This document shows, in pieces, positions 27,443 through 39,555 of a stretch of DNA of 64,000 nucleotides. The translations under genes were made by a program, and so were the position numbers. The notes beneath the pieces are model-generated. The model was not told the origin of the DNA and did no database searches. It worked only from the letters and a program-made list of their open reading frames with translations. The stretch's first letter is position 1; the number at the start of each line of letters is the position of its first letter. The DNA comes from Polyporus tsugae. Its lineage: Eukaryota > Basidiomycota > Agaricomycetes > Polyporales > Polyporaceae. Where the stretch lies: the NCBI GenBank assembly GCA_024305745.1, contig JAHRBS010000004.1:1550001-1614000 (forward strand), in the 5' to 3' direction.

Positions 27443-29733
27443 TCAACTCGTCCTACCCAAAGCGAGCATCACGATCGCGTAAACGTTAGCAGCTAGGATG
27501 ATGAAGAAGATGAGATACGCAAGACCCGTAACCAACCAACCGGACGCAAATGAGATGTACGCATCCTCGTCGAGCGAAGCTTCTTCTCCAACATCATCCA
27601 ACCTGTGCTCGTGCTTCTCAACCAGTACTCCGACGTGTTTCTCATTCAACGAACCCAGACTGCGCTCCGTAGACAGGTCCACTTCTTCGATGACATTGAC
27701 ATCGGGGCGCGATGGCGTGGCGCCTGGGGTCGGTGCTGTCGGAGAGTCCGTCACGGTTGGTAAACCAGGCCCTTCCATGGGAGCGGCCAGCTTCCTCACG
27801 GACATCACGGACTTGGACGACGTCAGCCAGATGAGTGGTGCCGCAACGAAGGGAAGCACGATGGCTAATGCCACCTGGGACGCGACCAGGAGGGTGTCAA
27901 TGCCAGGCCGTCCCACGGCTATGGCGACCACGACGGACGGTATCAAGCCGATGAGCCTAGTGATTATACGTCGGAGGAATGGCTATTAAAGCGGTACCAT
28001 TCGGTTAGTTACGGGCGCTGTTACTTCCGGGAGAAGGCGCACGCACAGACACCCGCCATTCGATGAAGCCTTCAGAGACAATCTGGCCAGCTAGAGTGGC
28101 CGTGATACTCGCAGTCTGCCCGGCGCAAAGCAATGCGAGAGCGAATATGAACGCAGCGACTGAGGAGCCATGATGGGATCAGCCGAAGTCCGATTTAATT
28201 TACGTGAAGTTCACCACCGTACCTTTTCCAATGTGCTCCTTGATCAAGTCATGTGCATCGAAGAGCCCTGCTGGTACGTCTTTCGTTGATGACCCTGGAT
28301 CGTCTCTAAAGAAGACGGTCGCCGCAATCACGAGAATCCTGGATAATACCCGCAACTGAGGGACCTGGCGTAACACGGTGCATGGGTGGGCACTTACGCG
28401 GAATTGATTGGCACGGCAACAGCCAACAGACTCGCGATGACATCCACAAGCCCATGGGAAAGGTGAGCCCGGATAAAGTCGAGCTCGTTATTCTGGCGGC
28501 CGTACTTGTCCCGGTAATTTCTCGAGGCGGCTATGCGCTCAGCACGAGAGATTGTGAAGAGGGATTGGAGCCACGCGCTTAGCCTGGCTGGAAGGTTCGA
28601 GGGTCCTGACGCCATCGCCATTGCTGGGTCCGGAAGAATGGGCGCAGGTCCAATCCTGTCTTGCGTTGCGAGGTACGATCCCAAGAAGAGAGCGTGCGGC
28701 ATAACGGTGGCGCCGAGGATCCCCACAGCTGGGTATGCACCTTCAGTAAATTTGCGATCATCGGAGGCTTACGAATGGCGGCGTACCAGTATAGAGTGCA
28801 TCAGGCTTCCTTTCAAATAGTGCTTTGGATGGGACATAGCCCAGAAATGTCTGGGGCCAATCAGGTCCCACCCGGACCAAAAGTACAATGAAGCATATAA
28901 ACACACCAGCCACCTACGAACTATTCAACAATGTCGTTGTGAGGCAAGAGGAACTTGGACATACGAGCGTCATGACTGTATATTCAAACACCTTAACGGG
29001 TCGTCCATGGCCACGAGAAGGATCCCCGATGATCAAGAATATCAAGACGTCGGATGCAGTTATCAACACGGCGGCCCAAAGCGGAAGAGCTGGAAACAGT
29101 AGGCACAGGCCTATCGCCGAGCCTAGCAGTTCTGCAAGATCGGTGCTGACTATGGCGATTTCGGAGAGTGCATAGAGTGGATATAGGACTCCAAAACGAA
29201 TGAGGCGTCTGTGTCTAGGGCGGTCATGGAGGAGCACTCTACAATGGGAAGCAAGGTCTGTATGTAGCACATCAGCTTCTCATCACTGACACAGGCCAAC
29301 AGGAGCGCGCACCTAAACCGGTGACACAGCCCAGTTTAAATGAGAGAGACTGTGCAATATTCTCCCGTATTAACAAGTGGCAATGAAAACGTTCTCAGGC
29401 GGCAGCGCGTACCTGCAACACCATCGCTCCAAGACCGGCCATAAGGATAACAAAAAGCATGGGTCGGTATCCAAACAGAGATCCGGCTTGGAGATCAACG
29501 CTCCAGTTGCCACTGTGAAGCGTTTCAGCACGGCAGTAAACCGCTGGACGAAAGGGCTTTGCTCACGGATCGAAATAGGCAACCGAGCAGATTATGCCTA
29601 CCCCCACATGCTTGGAAACATGATGGGTCACGGCACGAAAAGTCAACGCGATACGAGCACGCCAGCTCGGCGCAGCGCTCAACGAGGGAGTGCGGTACGC
29701 CGCGGCGCGCTCGGGATGGTCTAGGAGGGACAT
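27443..29733 (-). CDS. NRAMP-family divalent metal (Mn/Fe) transporter, Smf-like
   Basis: This is a proton-coupled metal importer of the NRAMP/Smf family with multiple membrane segments. The start at 29731-29733 gives [20 protein letters not shown]. The first exon runs to [20 protein letters not shown] and joins across an intron to [19 protein letters not shown]. This restores the metal-binding DPGN motif of TM1. Later exons carry [20 protein letters not shown], the TM6 motif [16 protein letters not shown] and [19 protein letters not shown]. The last exon has [20 protein letters not shown] and a cytosolic loop rich in Pro, Glu and Asp before the final helix. The Asn of the bacterial MPHN motif is Ala here; fungal Smf proteins also vary at this site (Ser in yeast). 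The stop lies at 27443-27445. About 600 residues. Confidence 0.92.
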
Positions 29734-30042
29734 TGGGGGATGGAGGGGGGAGAAGAAGAGATTCCCGCGCGAACATGGCGACGAGGAGTACTTGACACTG
29801 GGACCAAGACAGCGGGTAGAAACAGGAGAGCGGTAGCGGGCGTATTATCGTCTCGCATTCTCACTGCACCGAGCCCGGTCGTGGTCAATGGGAAAGTCGC
29901 CGTCCGCTGTGAGAAGCGCCGACGACCCGTTCGCGCGCCCCGCTGCCAATTGCGTCCCAGCCACAATCCCGCCGCCCATCTCCGCTTACCTCTAACCACC
30001 ACCACCTGTCTCGCTGTGCACGCCGAGCACCCTCGACGGGCC
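29734..30042. promoter_or_regulatory. Shared promoter between NRAMP and MED6
   Basis: 309 bases between head-to-head start codons. No TATA box was seen. The MED6 side is C-rich (cctctaaccaccaccacctg). Confidence 0.5.
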
Positions 30043-31222
30043 ATGGACATCAATCTGCATCCTCCGGACGACTACAGCCATCGGTTCTTCATCTGGCACG
30101 AATGGATTCAGGTCCGCGCGATCACACAGACGCGCTTGCCCTGCCCATATTCACATCATCTATCCTAGGCACATGGTCCTCTCACAGCGGAAAATGCGTT
30201 TGAATATTTCACGACGTCGATGTTCTATGACAAGCAGAGCAACAACCAGGTCCTGCGGATGCAGACGATGCACACTGGGGCGCCGCTCGTGAATGAGGCC
30301 GAGGAGCTCAAGTAGGTCGCAGTCCCTACGTTGGGTTCCATCCCTAATTGGCCGTATCTTTAGACGTTTCACTGGCATTGAGTTTGCACTCGTGCATTCC
30401 GAGGCCCCGTCACTTTTCATCATCCACAAACGCGAACGACTCTCACCAGATGAAGGTGAGTGCTCGAGGTGAGTCTTGTTCTCCCACCAGCCCTGAGGCA
30501 CCCAATCGCGCAGTTCGGCCTCTGGCCGTGTACTTCATCTTGAACAATCGTATATACCAGTCACCAGACGTGTACAGTCTTACATCTAATAGGCTTGTAA
30601 GTGGTGCTTTGCTCGTTCCGAGTGGTCGCACTTATCTCATGCGATGTCATAGCTTGCGTCCCTATATTCGCTACAAAAGTCTCTAGACATCCTCCGCGCC
30701 CATAGGCCCGCATACACGCCTCGCACAGGCTTCGTCTGGCCCATCGTCGAACCGGCTTCCGGTGACACTGCAGCAAAGAAGCGCAGCCAGGACGTCGAAA
30801 CTGCTACCGAGACTGGCACCCAAGAGGCCGAAGCACTGTCGGTTGCCCGCGGTATTCCCCCTGCTTCTAGTGACTCGAAGCGACGGCAGAATAACATGCT
30901 GCTGTTCAACGCCATGCGGACGACAGCAGTTCACGCCCACGAGTCGTTTCAATTACCGGCAGCTCCTTCCGAGGACACCGTCCCGGAAACGCCTGCTAAC
31001 GCAACCGCTGGCCGATCGTCTGTCACACCGGCTCCTACGCCGGGCGGCCCTGCGACGAGGGCACCGTCTATCGCTCCTCCACCTCAAGAACCCGCCAAAG
31101 GTCCGCCCGGCGGCGGTAAGAAGAAAAAGAAGAGTAAGCCTCGCAGCACTCGGTTTCGCCAGTCGAAATTAACTTGCCCTTGCGGTCCAGGGACGGCCAC
31201 TCTTGTCCCACCAGCACTGTAA
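30043..31222 (+). CDS. MED6: Mediator of RNA polymerase II transcription, subunit 6
   Basis: Med6 is a head-module subunit of the Mediator complex. The start MDINLHPPDDYSHRFFIWHE is followed by an intron. The conserved core is LTAENAFEYFTTSMFYDKQS, then NNQVLRMQTMH, then FTGIEFALVHSEAPSLFIIH. PLAVYFILNNRIYQSPDVYS and TSNRL follow, the classic Med6 order. Introns fall after WIQ, after AEELK, near 30470-30510 and in the 30590s. A final intron (31133-31190) lies inside a Lys-rich run, after which the protein ends RTATLVPPAL. The C-terminal third is low-complexity (Pro, Ala, Thr). About 300 residues. Confidence 0.93.
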
Positions 31223-31651
31223 ATGTGCAGCATATTCTCGCTCGTTACAACGACCCCTGTCAGAGGACAGGTGCATACAAATTGCCCATCTCGGCCCCAT
31301 CTAGGATCTTCCGTCTCACCGTCGAAAGGTATGAACTCAGGCCGTCATACGGCTGTAACTTGCGATACGCATTTGGCGATGTGCTTCGAAACTGTATTCC
31401 CCTATAATGCGCACCTTCACATGGACATAGACAGTTTGAGTGCACCGTTGCGCTTCATGACTACACGCCCAGTAACAGCCGGGAATCGTATAGTACGCCA
31501 AGCTCCTCCCGGCACCCCGGATGGGTGATTCGGTAGCCATATCCAGTGTGTGAACAGTTCCTCGGGCTCGGAACCAGGCACTAGAGAGGTGACATAACGA
31601 AGCGCAAGGACAGGTTGCAGGCAACGCGCTCTCGCGTTCTGGCAGAGTCGG
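31223..31651. other. Intergenic stretch between MED6 and AP-3 sigma (tail to tail)
   Basis: It holds the 3' ends of two convergent genes. No other feature was seen. Confidence 0.5.
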
Positions 31652-32576
31652 CTACCTCCCACCAACCCCTGTGAGCCTGCCGGCCAACCATCCCAGGGGT
31701 GTTTGCAACCCGGCACCCCGGGAACCGACCGCCCCGCCGCCGGTAAGAGCCAGAGGATTGGCAGATGCGAACGATTCTTTCCTTGCTTTGGCCGCGTCTT
31801 GCACTGCATGTGCCGGGGCGAGCATGGGCGAAGGGACGTTGAGCTGTATTGTGCGGCGCAATCTCGGGGCAGAAGACTCACCGGCACGGTCGATCTCATG
31901 AACGTTCGTCTCGAGAACGAGACCGCCTTGGATGATCTCGGTGAGGATGTGATGTGCCTTCGGAACGAGAACCTTGCGTGAGCCGTATGCAGTCCTCGGG
32001 CACAAATGGAGCTCACCTCGTCGAAGTGGAACACGAGGTCGAGCTCGCATACGTTCTCGAACGCGCTATCCAGCGACTCGACGAACACCTGTAGGAGCGA
32101 CGCACGGTCGCATTAGATCGTCGTCCTTCTCGCGCACATCTTCCGCCGATCGCATGCACGAGCAGCCATTGTGGCGTCTGCTCACCTGGATCAGGTCCAG
32201 TATTCCGAGCTCGCTCTCAGCGCTATCGACGACGAACACGAAGTATAGCGTTGCATAACTCCGGTACACGACGCGCAACTTCTCCCCATCGCCGCCCTTG
32301 GGGGGCTTGAGGAACGCCTCGAGCTCGGGGGCGTCGAGGAAGTTGCAGAGGCCCGCGGGCCGCGCGGCCACGAGCGCGTAGATCTTCTCGACGAGAGTCT
32401 GCTGCGACTGGTGGATCGGGGAGTAGAACTTGGTCAGGCGCGGCACGCCGGACGTGTTGACTGCAGACAGGTGAGGAACGTAAACGCGATGCGGAGAAGA
32501 GAGTTCCGGAATGTTAGCGGATGGCCATGGGACAAAGAAGGGGGACAGGCGGACAGACGAGCACCGCATGAATCAT
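31652..32576 (-). CDS. APS3: AP-3 adaptor complex sigma subunit
   Basis: This is the small chain of the AP-3 clathrin-type adaptor, for Golgi/endosome-to-vacuole traffic. Exon 1 is only 22 bases (32555-32576) and encodes MIHAVLV plus the first base of the next codon. It joins to FNTSGVPRLTKFYSPI, giving the family's expected amino terminus. Then come ARPAGLCNFLDAPELEAF, YRSYATLYFVFVVDSAESEL with GILDLIQ, VFVESLDSAFENVCELDLVF and HHILTEIIQGGLVLETNVHE with IDRA. GILDLIQVFVESLD and LVLETNVHEI are AP sigma signatures and the acidic insert fits AP-3. After one more intron a tail of about 63 residues (QDAAKARKESFASANPLALT and onward) ends at 31652. About 190 residues, the usual AP-3 sigma size. Confidence 0.93.
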
Positions 32577-33203
32577 GTCTTCGCTGTCGAGGCTGTAGGT
32601 GTTCGTGTCAAGGAAGGTGGGACGAAATGACGGCGCTATTCACGACAGCTGGTTGTTAATGCGCATACGGTCGGAATAGAGGCCCCGTCGAGGACGGTGG
32701 ATTAGAAGGAGGAGGTGAGTCAAGGTTAACGTCCACCGAACTCCTCCAGGAGCGGCCCGGGGGAGTACGGGCCGCCCGTCCGGGGCCGCCCAAACGTCTT
32801 AATGTGTTGATGTGGCGCAGCGCTGAGAGATTCTCCGTAATGCATGTGACATCACTGAGTATGTATGGCCTCAGTGTCCACTGAAATACAGCGCACAATA
32901 CAGAGCGTGACGGTCTCATTATTGACAGATAAGTGATGCAAGGGGCTGTATCATCGTGAACAAAATGGGGGTCCGTTGAATGCTAACATATCGTACCACG
33001 CCGCAACACGTCAACCGCTCTGGGTGACTGAAGGGTAACAGTAAAACCCATTCGGCTATCGCAAGACCGAGTAAACTTCAGGCGCATCCGCTTAGTTCTC
33101 TAGCTATGGGGCATGCATCGGATTGTTGATCGGAGGTGGAGGCGGTAACGGATTCGGCGCATCTCCTCGAGTTGGTTCGCAGATGTGCTATAAGCAGGAC
33201 AGG
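32577..33203. other. Stretch without an assignable gene
   Basis: 627 bases between the AP-3 sigma start and the F-box 3' end. Nothing recognisable was seen. Confidence 0.4.
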
Positions 33204-34934
33204 TCAGGACAGGGAACGGATGCGAAAAGTCAACAGCGTGGATGGGATCACGCCACGCACGTTGAGCCTCAAGGCGTGGCTTGTTTTGTGGGTCATCGTT
33301 CGACAGTTGTAACCGTACCTGTAGTTGTCGTCAGCACCACACGGAGAGATATGGAAATGGGATTGACTTACCAACAGTCTTCTTGGATAGTCGACACATC
33401 TGCAACAAGAATCATAATCATCATTAGCAACGCAGCGGCTGTGGGATGAACCTTGAAGCAACAAGTAGGTACTCACTGCCTTGCTTTGTCTTCTTCCACC
33501 ACGGCAGGAAGCGCTGCCGAGACAGCTCCCTGATGCAACTGAGGCAGTACCACTCGTCTTTTGACCACTGCTCCCCTGCTTGCGCGTCACGGTCCACGGG
33601 TTCTAATTCGAGGTCAATCATCTCATGGAAAACAGCCTTCTCCCTATCCAGAGCTTGAGGATTCAGGATATGGGTGTAGATAAGTTTGCACTCCTCCCTA
33701 TTTTGAGGAAGGAGACCAGGAAGGAAGGATATCCTCTCCCTGATCGGTAACAACCCGGAGATAAGAAACATGTCTGGTGGACGGACGGTCAGATTGAACC
33801 GAACCCTGCCGCGCAACTACTCACTTTGGGTCCCAAGGAGGTCGACACCGCCGACGGACTGGCAACGGGAACCTGGATCGATAGGTCCCATCAGCTCGGG
33901 TCATATTTCGTATCCATAAAAAGCATACACTTGTCTCCAGCGCCGATGACTGTCGTGACAATCGCGCTCGAAATCTTGTCGTCCAACTGATCTGGTTTTA
34001 CGTTGCGCGACAGCAACATGTCCTTGATAGAATCGTGGATTGGATCCCAAGACCTGTAATGGAACGAACCACCGAGATTGACGTCCGCGAGGCTATTAGC
34101 GAGAGTGGCCGGATCGGCGCCCTCGTAGTCCAAACCGTAGGTTTGGGGCGCTAGCACAGGAGGCATATTCAGCATGTCGTCCAAAGAATACGAGATTTCA
34201 GTGGACTTACACCAAGAGGCTCTCCACTGGCGTGTTTCTCCAACGAACGCGCCAACATGAATTATCCCTAACAGCTCTTCGGAGGGCATGGATTTCACGA
34301 TATCGACGAACTCGTCGCGCAACTCCTCTTGGAAGTCTTCGTCGTCACTATCGTCGTCATCGTCGTCGTCGACCTCCTTTTCTTTCCAAACAGCGTTCTG
34401 CTGCAACATCTCGAGCCAGAGCCAGTAGCGGTACATAGCCCTGTCAAACCGTAGAGTCTCCGCGGGACCCAAGGCGCACGTTGGTGATACGCGATCTTTC
34501 CTCCTAGAACCGTAGTATGGCTGGTGAGCGTGTGGCGTGCTATGAAGACGGGAGGAGGCACTTTACCTCTGGCTGTAGAAGTTGCGCAGAGTTCGCACTG
34601 ACGTCGCATTCTGCTCCAGGGCGAGCATGAGCGCCGGAGAGGTGGTGAAATCAAGCGTGGCGAAGTGGTTTTCGTCGGGAAGCTCGGCGATTTGAGCTCG
34701 GGGTTCTTGGTCCCCCTGCGCACACCGATGTTGATACTCTGCCAGCCGCGCGGCCGGGTGTAGGGCTGATCCGACGACATTTTCGGCCACCGCACGCAAG
34801 ATAGACTTTGGATGGGTTTGAAAGACTTCATAGTGCGTCTTCGAGATTCGGATAGCTGCAGACAGGGTGGCGAAGTCAGGCGTGTCTTCCAATATTCCGT
34901 GGATGACGTCGATAGGAAGCTGAGAGTAAGACAT
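33204..34934 (-). CDS. Fungal F-box-type protein, possibly frameshifted
   Basis: This is probably a substrate receptor of an SCF ubiquitin ligase, of a type expanded in fungi. The start at 34932-34934 gives MSYSQLPIDVIHGILEDTPD, an F-box-like start. The middle part has LRFDRAMYRYWLWLEMLQQN, an acidic run (seven Asp then SDDED) and PQTYGLDYEGADPATLANSL. The C terminus is typical of fungal F-box proteins: DEWYCLSCIRELSRQRFLPW with WKKTK, then an intron. A short exon follows, DVSTIQEDCWYGYNCRTMTH with KTSHALRLN, ending RIRSLS at 33204. The join between the middle exon (near 33890-33950) and the segment SRCQSVGGVDLLGTQNMFLI is a problem. The simple GT-AG choices I tried left the frame wrong, and the middle frame itself stops at 33891. 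A frameshift, a sequence error or an unusual splice are all possible. Confidence 0.75.
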
Positions 34935-36790
34935 GTTCAATTCTATGGCACAGTGATGAGTATAGGATGTCTTGGATCGACGTCCCCCCAAGTTATACCT
35001 ACTGGCAATGGTGGATACGAGTCAGCCGTGCTCAGGAGAAATGCTGTGCTGGACTGCTTGTTCAAGTCGCTCACGGGCGTTTATTCGGAGCCGCACCTTC
35101 CACTTCGAGTTTGATTCCAGGACTCGTCACTCCCGTCATATGCACGTCACATGCTTACTAAGTTACTTTTCATCTGCATGTCTCGCCAGCCAGCAGGGGT
35201 TCAACAAGTTAAAGTTAAGTATCTTCTTGCAAACTGAGAACGCGGCGAGGAGAAGAAATCAATCTCACGGAACGAGAATCACATGTTGAGAAGCTGATTT
35301 GATTTTACATAATTCGAACTTTCCCAGCAGTTCAAGTTGAACATGCCGGTTTATAAAACATCCGTCAGGTCTATTCGTACGGCACAATCTCGCGCGCCGT
35401 AGCAGAGCGAGCAGGCGATTCTTGTGATACATGCTACGCGTCGTGTTGGTCATGTGGCGGGAATCTCCCTGTAATTGCGTCAGGGGGATCCATGTGGTAT
35501 CTGCCAAGCATCCCGTGTACTTATGGCAGACCAAGTATGTTGGCCAGCATGACGAACGAACCAGACATCGTTATAAACAGACCACGGTGCACAGATGACT
35601 CCAAGATGACTCGGTAAGAAGGATGTGTCGGGTTGGACGTGTGACAAGCTGGAACCGAGGTTATGTTCCGACCGTGCGCTGATCAAGCCGCCAGGCAACA
35701 TACACGTTGCCCTCACTCGGAATCAGAACACACAGCATCGAGCTGCACTGCAGCAGCCCGGTTGGGCATGGTGCCAAGACCGGTGCGCACTTTATTCGCT
35801 GTTTTAACCAACGACCGAGCGCCCGAAAGAATGAATGTCCGGAGGTGCACGGATGATCGGAATATTGGAGGGATTAAAGAAGTGTATTGAGGGCCAATTG
35901 CCAAGGGTGAGGGCGGCGCAGCTGGGATCGTCCGCATTTGACCACGGAAGGTATAAGAATAGGATGAGCGGGGAAACGCGGCAGGGGGAACGCTATGGAG
36001 AAGAGCACTTGGCTTGAGCTTGGCAGTGACCGACCTAATTCTGGACCCGGATGGAAAGGTCATTGATGCGTCAGTGGGCGGAGTGGGTGGATGTCGGGTG
36101 ATACAGTATTCGTATTCTGGGCGCAAAGGGTGGATGACGGGCCACACAGCGCACACATGGCAGCAGGAGGTGGAGAAAGGGGAGCAGGAGGGGGTGCGCC
36201 CGCTGGACGGAGGGGCAGGAGGCCAACGCGGCCGTCAACGAGGCAAAAATAGGTACGATTATATTGATGATAAGTCGAACGACAAGCCTCCGGTTGCTGT
36301 TTTGGGAATGCCAAGCCAAAGTCCTACAAGAATAGCTACACCGCCGTTGCTTATTTTCGGCAGACGCCGTCCTCCCTCTCCTCTCCTCCGCCTCCACTGC
36401 GTCCTGCCCTTGCTGCTTGCATCGAGATGCGACTTTTGTGCTCGGCCATGGAATTGAGCTACCTCTCGAGACGAGCTCGGGCGTCTGGGGCGAAGTGAGA
36501 GGGCGATGGGGAACGATACGGGAGGTGACGGTGGGATGGGTTCCGAGCAAGGCTTGGCACTCTAAAATTACTCTATGGGCTCTTGAGAGTGAGTGTCAAA
36601 GATAGCTGTTTCTTCGACTTGGCTTTGCTCAAATACGCACATCTCCACAAAATGCCTCATCACCAAGCCCGACCTGCCCCTGCACGCCCTTCCTCTGCCC
36701 ATGAGCATCCTCCCATCCCCACCGCACCTCCCTCTTTCCCCAGAGCCCGCTTACGCTATCCACCCGGCATCCCGCACACCTGACTCTAAC
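34935..36790. other. Stretch without an assignable gene
   Basis: About 1.9 kb. Open frames on both strands (for example minus 35713-36156 and plus 36014-36457) show no known domain and look like chance frames in GC-rich DNA. The part from 36350 to 36780 is pyrimidine-rich and probably the promoter and leader of the next gene. Confidence 0.35.
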
Positions 36791-37633
36791 ATGAGGTCCA
36801 TCCTATCCTCTTCTTGGCGCGTCTTGGAACAGGTCAGTACCCAAGGCTCTACCAAACCTTCCTCTCCTGATGGCACATGTTCGCTAGGCCCCGCCTCCCA
36901 CTCTCCGTGAGATCCTGGAGGCGTACAAGGCCAAGGGCGACGGCGACCGAGAAATGCTACTTGCCATGTTAAACGCAAAGAGTTCCGAAGATCAGGTTGG
37001 TCCGCTCTCGCGCATACACACCAACCGTCAGTTTACTGAATGACACGTCGTTCTATACTGCAGCGTCTAGCGTCTTTTGCGACACTACATCGCACAATGC
37101 TTGACATGTATCAAGCGCCCCACGTCCAACCAGCCCCGCCAGGTTTACCGCTACACATTCCAGACAACCACCACTCGCAGCCGTACTCGCACGCCCACCA
37201 ATTCCCATCACCGCCTGCATCCTATCACCACTCGCCGCCTTCGTCTTTCTCCCATCCATTACATCACGACATACCGCGCCATCATCGAACACGCTCAGCA
37301 TCTTCTATGCCCGAGCAAACTCTCGACCCGAGTACTTCCCCAAGCCAACAGATTCGCAAACGACGACGTACGTCGCGGTCACCTCTGCCCCATTCACGTG
37401 TGCGGCTTTCCCCGCCACAAGAGACCATGTCGGCGCACCCACACGATCTTCCACCCTCTCCGTATTCCTCAGCGTCTTCGGCACACAGCAGCGGTGGCTC
37501 GCCTCGTTCTCGAGAATCGATGGCTATCAACTCCCTCTTGCTGACTTCCCATTCAGCCTCCCGGGACGAAGACGGGCCGAAAGGGAACATGAGTTCCGAA
37601 CGGAGCACGACATCTGCGTCCAGGGAGCGATAA
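36791..37633 (+). CDS. Basidiomycete protein of unknown function, disordered C terminus
   Basis: No known domain. Exon 1 (start at 36791) encodes MRSILSSSWRVLEQ. A 57-base intron follows, then APPPTLREILEAYKAKGDGD and REMLLAMLNAKSSEDQ. A second intron leads to RLASFATLHRTMLDMYQAPH. The first about 65 residues read as a conserved amphipathic helix pair. The rest (about 170 residues) is disordered and rich in His, Pro and Ser, with a basic IRKRRRTSRS stretch that could be a nuclear signal. Both splice joins keep the frame and have good donor and acceptor sites, so the gene is likely real. A nuclear or regulatory role is only a guess. Confidence 0.75.
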
Positions 37634-39141
37634 GCTTTCCTTGGCGTGGTATTTGTTGCTCCTTGCTACCGTCGATTGTGCGATATCCCGGTGTAGGATT
37701 ACGTTAATCTCCCCTAGTGTCTGCTGTACGTGACCTCCCTTCCCTATCTCGGTTTACTCTCGGTCATGCTTCTGGTTCTATGCATAGGATGTAATGTGCT
37801 GTCGGGCTCAGGCTTCTAATGTCGTGCTCTTGCGCATATCGCAGTCCGCACACCCTGTTGTACTAGCTACCCACCATACAATGATATGGCCAGTTCTCGC
37901 GAGGGTTTGCCGAGCCTGACTGACAATCCATGGATTAGAAACAGATGGGTTGCAAGGATGCCCGGCGGCGAGCATCGTACTCATCTATGTCAGCCGAGAA
38001 CGATCCAAGTGCCTCCCCCCCCCGTGGGCCAGTGATTATTATTGCTACAGCTTCCATCGATTGACTCGTATTAGGCTCCATGCTGCTAGCCAAACTTACA
38101 CGTGGTATTAGCACTAACCCATCCCGTTCCATTTCTACGTCGCTCATTCGGAGTCATTCCCACCACCGCGCTTGGCGTGGTATCGATATCGCCCCGTCGA
38201 CATGGCGCCCCCCATCCCCGGTCCTTCGCACCATAATCATACTTAGGCTACATGACTCGCATAATCGGCGCGCAGCGATTCGACGGTGCTGCGGGACCGT
38301 CCGAGATGATGGTGTACCATAAGTAGTGGAGGCTCGGGATCCTGTGATAGCGACTGCGGCGTGTTGCTGCGACCGCCGCGGCGTGCCGGACGTCAATGTC
38401 CCAACTCCTCCCTGCGGGAGTGAGTCCGGGTAAGTTGGGTTCCGCAGCACATATGCATTGTATATCATGCTAATTTGACATTGCCAGTGACACAAATCAC
38501 TTGCTAACTGTATTTTATGGTACTTTGGTCGAAGGCTCAGACTATGGCGAGGCCCAGTCAGGAATTCTGACCACGAGGGCAGCTGTGCCAATGTGTACGT
38601 ACGGGGCGATAAGCAAACGCGTCTACGGTCTTGACTCGGCGGAGGAGGTGCGTCCTCGTGCCACTCTGCAGCGCGTACCCGTGGATATGTAAAATGTTAC
38701 AGTCCCCCGTTTGTGGACGAGCGGCGAGCGACCACAGAAAGAAGACGAGAAGCACCACTGTGCCGAATCCTCGACACCGGCGGGAAGGTACTTGGCACCG
38801 TTCTCGAATACACCGTTCAGTCGTCTCACTCGGGCGCGCCGCTCTTCTACCACCGTCTGCAGGGACTGCCGCCTTACGAACGGGGGCGCGATGCCTCTCC
38901 CCGGATGCATAAATCGACCCCCAATGCAGGGCCTTCCCGCCGGCGACGCCGCGAGGGAGCTCAGCGTGCTGATCGCGCCGGGGCAGATAAGGCGGGTGAG
39001 CCACACCTGATGGTGGTCATTGATAGTGCATGTTTCTACATGACAGTGACAGCGAACCCGGCCTGGGAGCAGTTATGCAACCTGCGATGCTGAGTACTGC
39101 CTCACTGAGGTTAACCATACGAGTAGCGCGCGCTGCCACAG
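37634..39141. other. Stretch without an assignable gene
   Basis: The first few hundred bases are probably the 3' UTR of the gene before it. A minus-strand ATG at 38145-38147 opens MSDVEMERDGLVLIPRVSLA (to 37935), which could be a first exon, but no following exon was found. Between 38600 and 39010 both strands stay open in several frames without a recognisable domain. Confidence 0.3.
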
Positions 39142-39555
39142 ACGTTCAATGCTGTGGCGGCAGTGTTCCCAGCGGCCGGACTGTGGACACCTTCAGACAA
39201 CTTGAATCAACAGTCTTCAAGGTGTCACTATACGCTGTACGAGTGGTGGAGGGCGGCTGTCGAGGCGCTGCACCGGCGCCCGCCTTGCTTCTTCCCGTCC
39301 TCGTGAGTCGAGTTCAATCTTGAGGAATGAAGAGGATACCCAATTGCTTTTTGACACAGGTTCGGATCTACTCCTATCCGATTTGCCATCGGAGCGCTCT
39401 CTTCCAGGTCTCATGGTGGACGATTGAAAACGGTGTTCACAAAACCCGATGAGACCCTTGACTCATTCGGACACGTTATCACTCTGGAGGCGAGCAAGGA
39501 CCCTGGAGGAGCTCCATGGGGTATATCATCTACCAAGAACGTTATACAGCGGTGA
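39142..39555 (+). CDS. Possible 3' part of an unrecognised multi-exon gene
   Basis: Two stretches join cleanly across a 57-base intron (gtgagtcg...gacacag, 39303-39359). The first exon (39142-39302) reads TFNAVAAVFPAAGLWTPSDN and later YTLYEWWRAAVEALHRRPP. The second (39360-39555) reads FGSTPIRFAIGALSSRSHGG, then KTVFTKPDETLDSFGHVITL, and ends GISSTKNVIQR at a stop. No family is recognised. A candidate upstream exon (39053-39109, ending TCDAEYCLTE) would need an intron of only 32 bases, which is too short to be comfortable. The 5' end of the gene is therefore unresolved. Confidence 0.35.

Noticed and set aside
34320..34375. Tandem repeat of gtcgtc/tcatcg triplets as a possible trinucleotide expansion
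   Set aside because: It encodes the acidic run of the F-box protein (seven Asp then SDDED) and is short and interrupted; ordinary coding low complexity.
39350..39420. Aspartic-protease-like motif (FDTGSDLLL) on the plus strand
   Set aside because: The motif spans the end of a good intron (39303-39359) and the frame stops soon after, with no other pepsin or retropepsin features. The spliced frame is more convincing.
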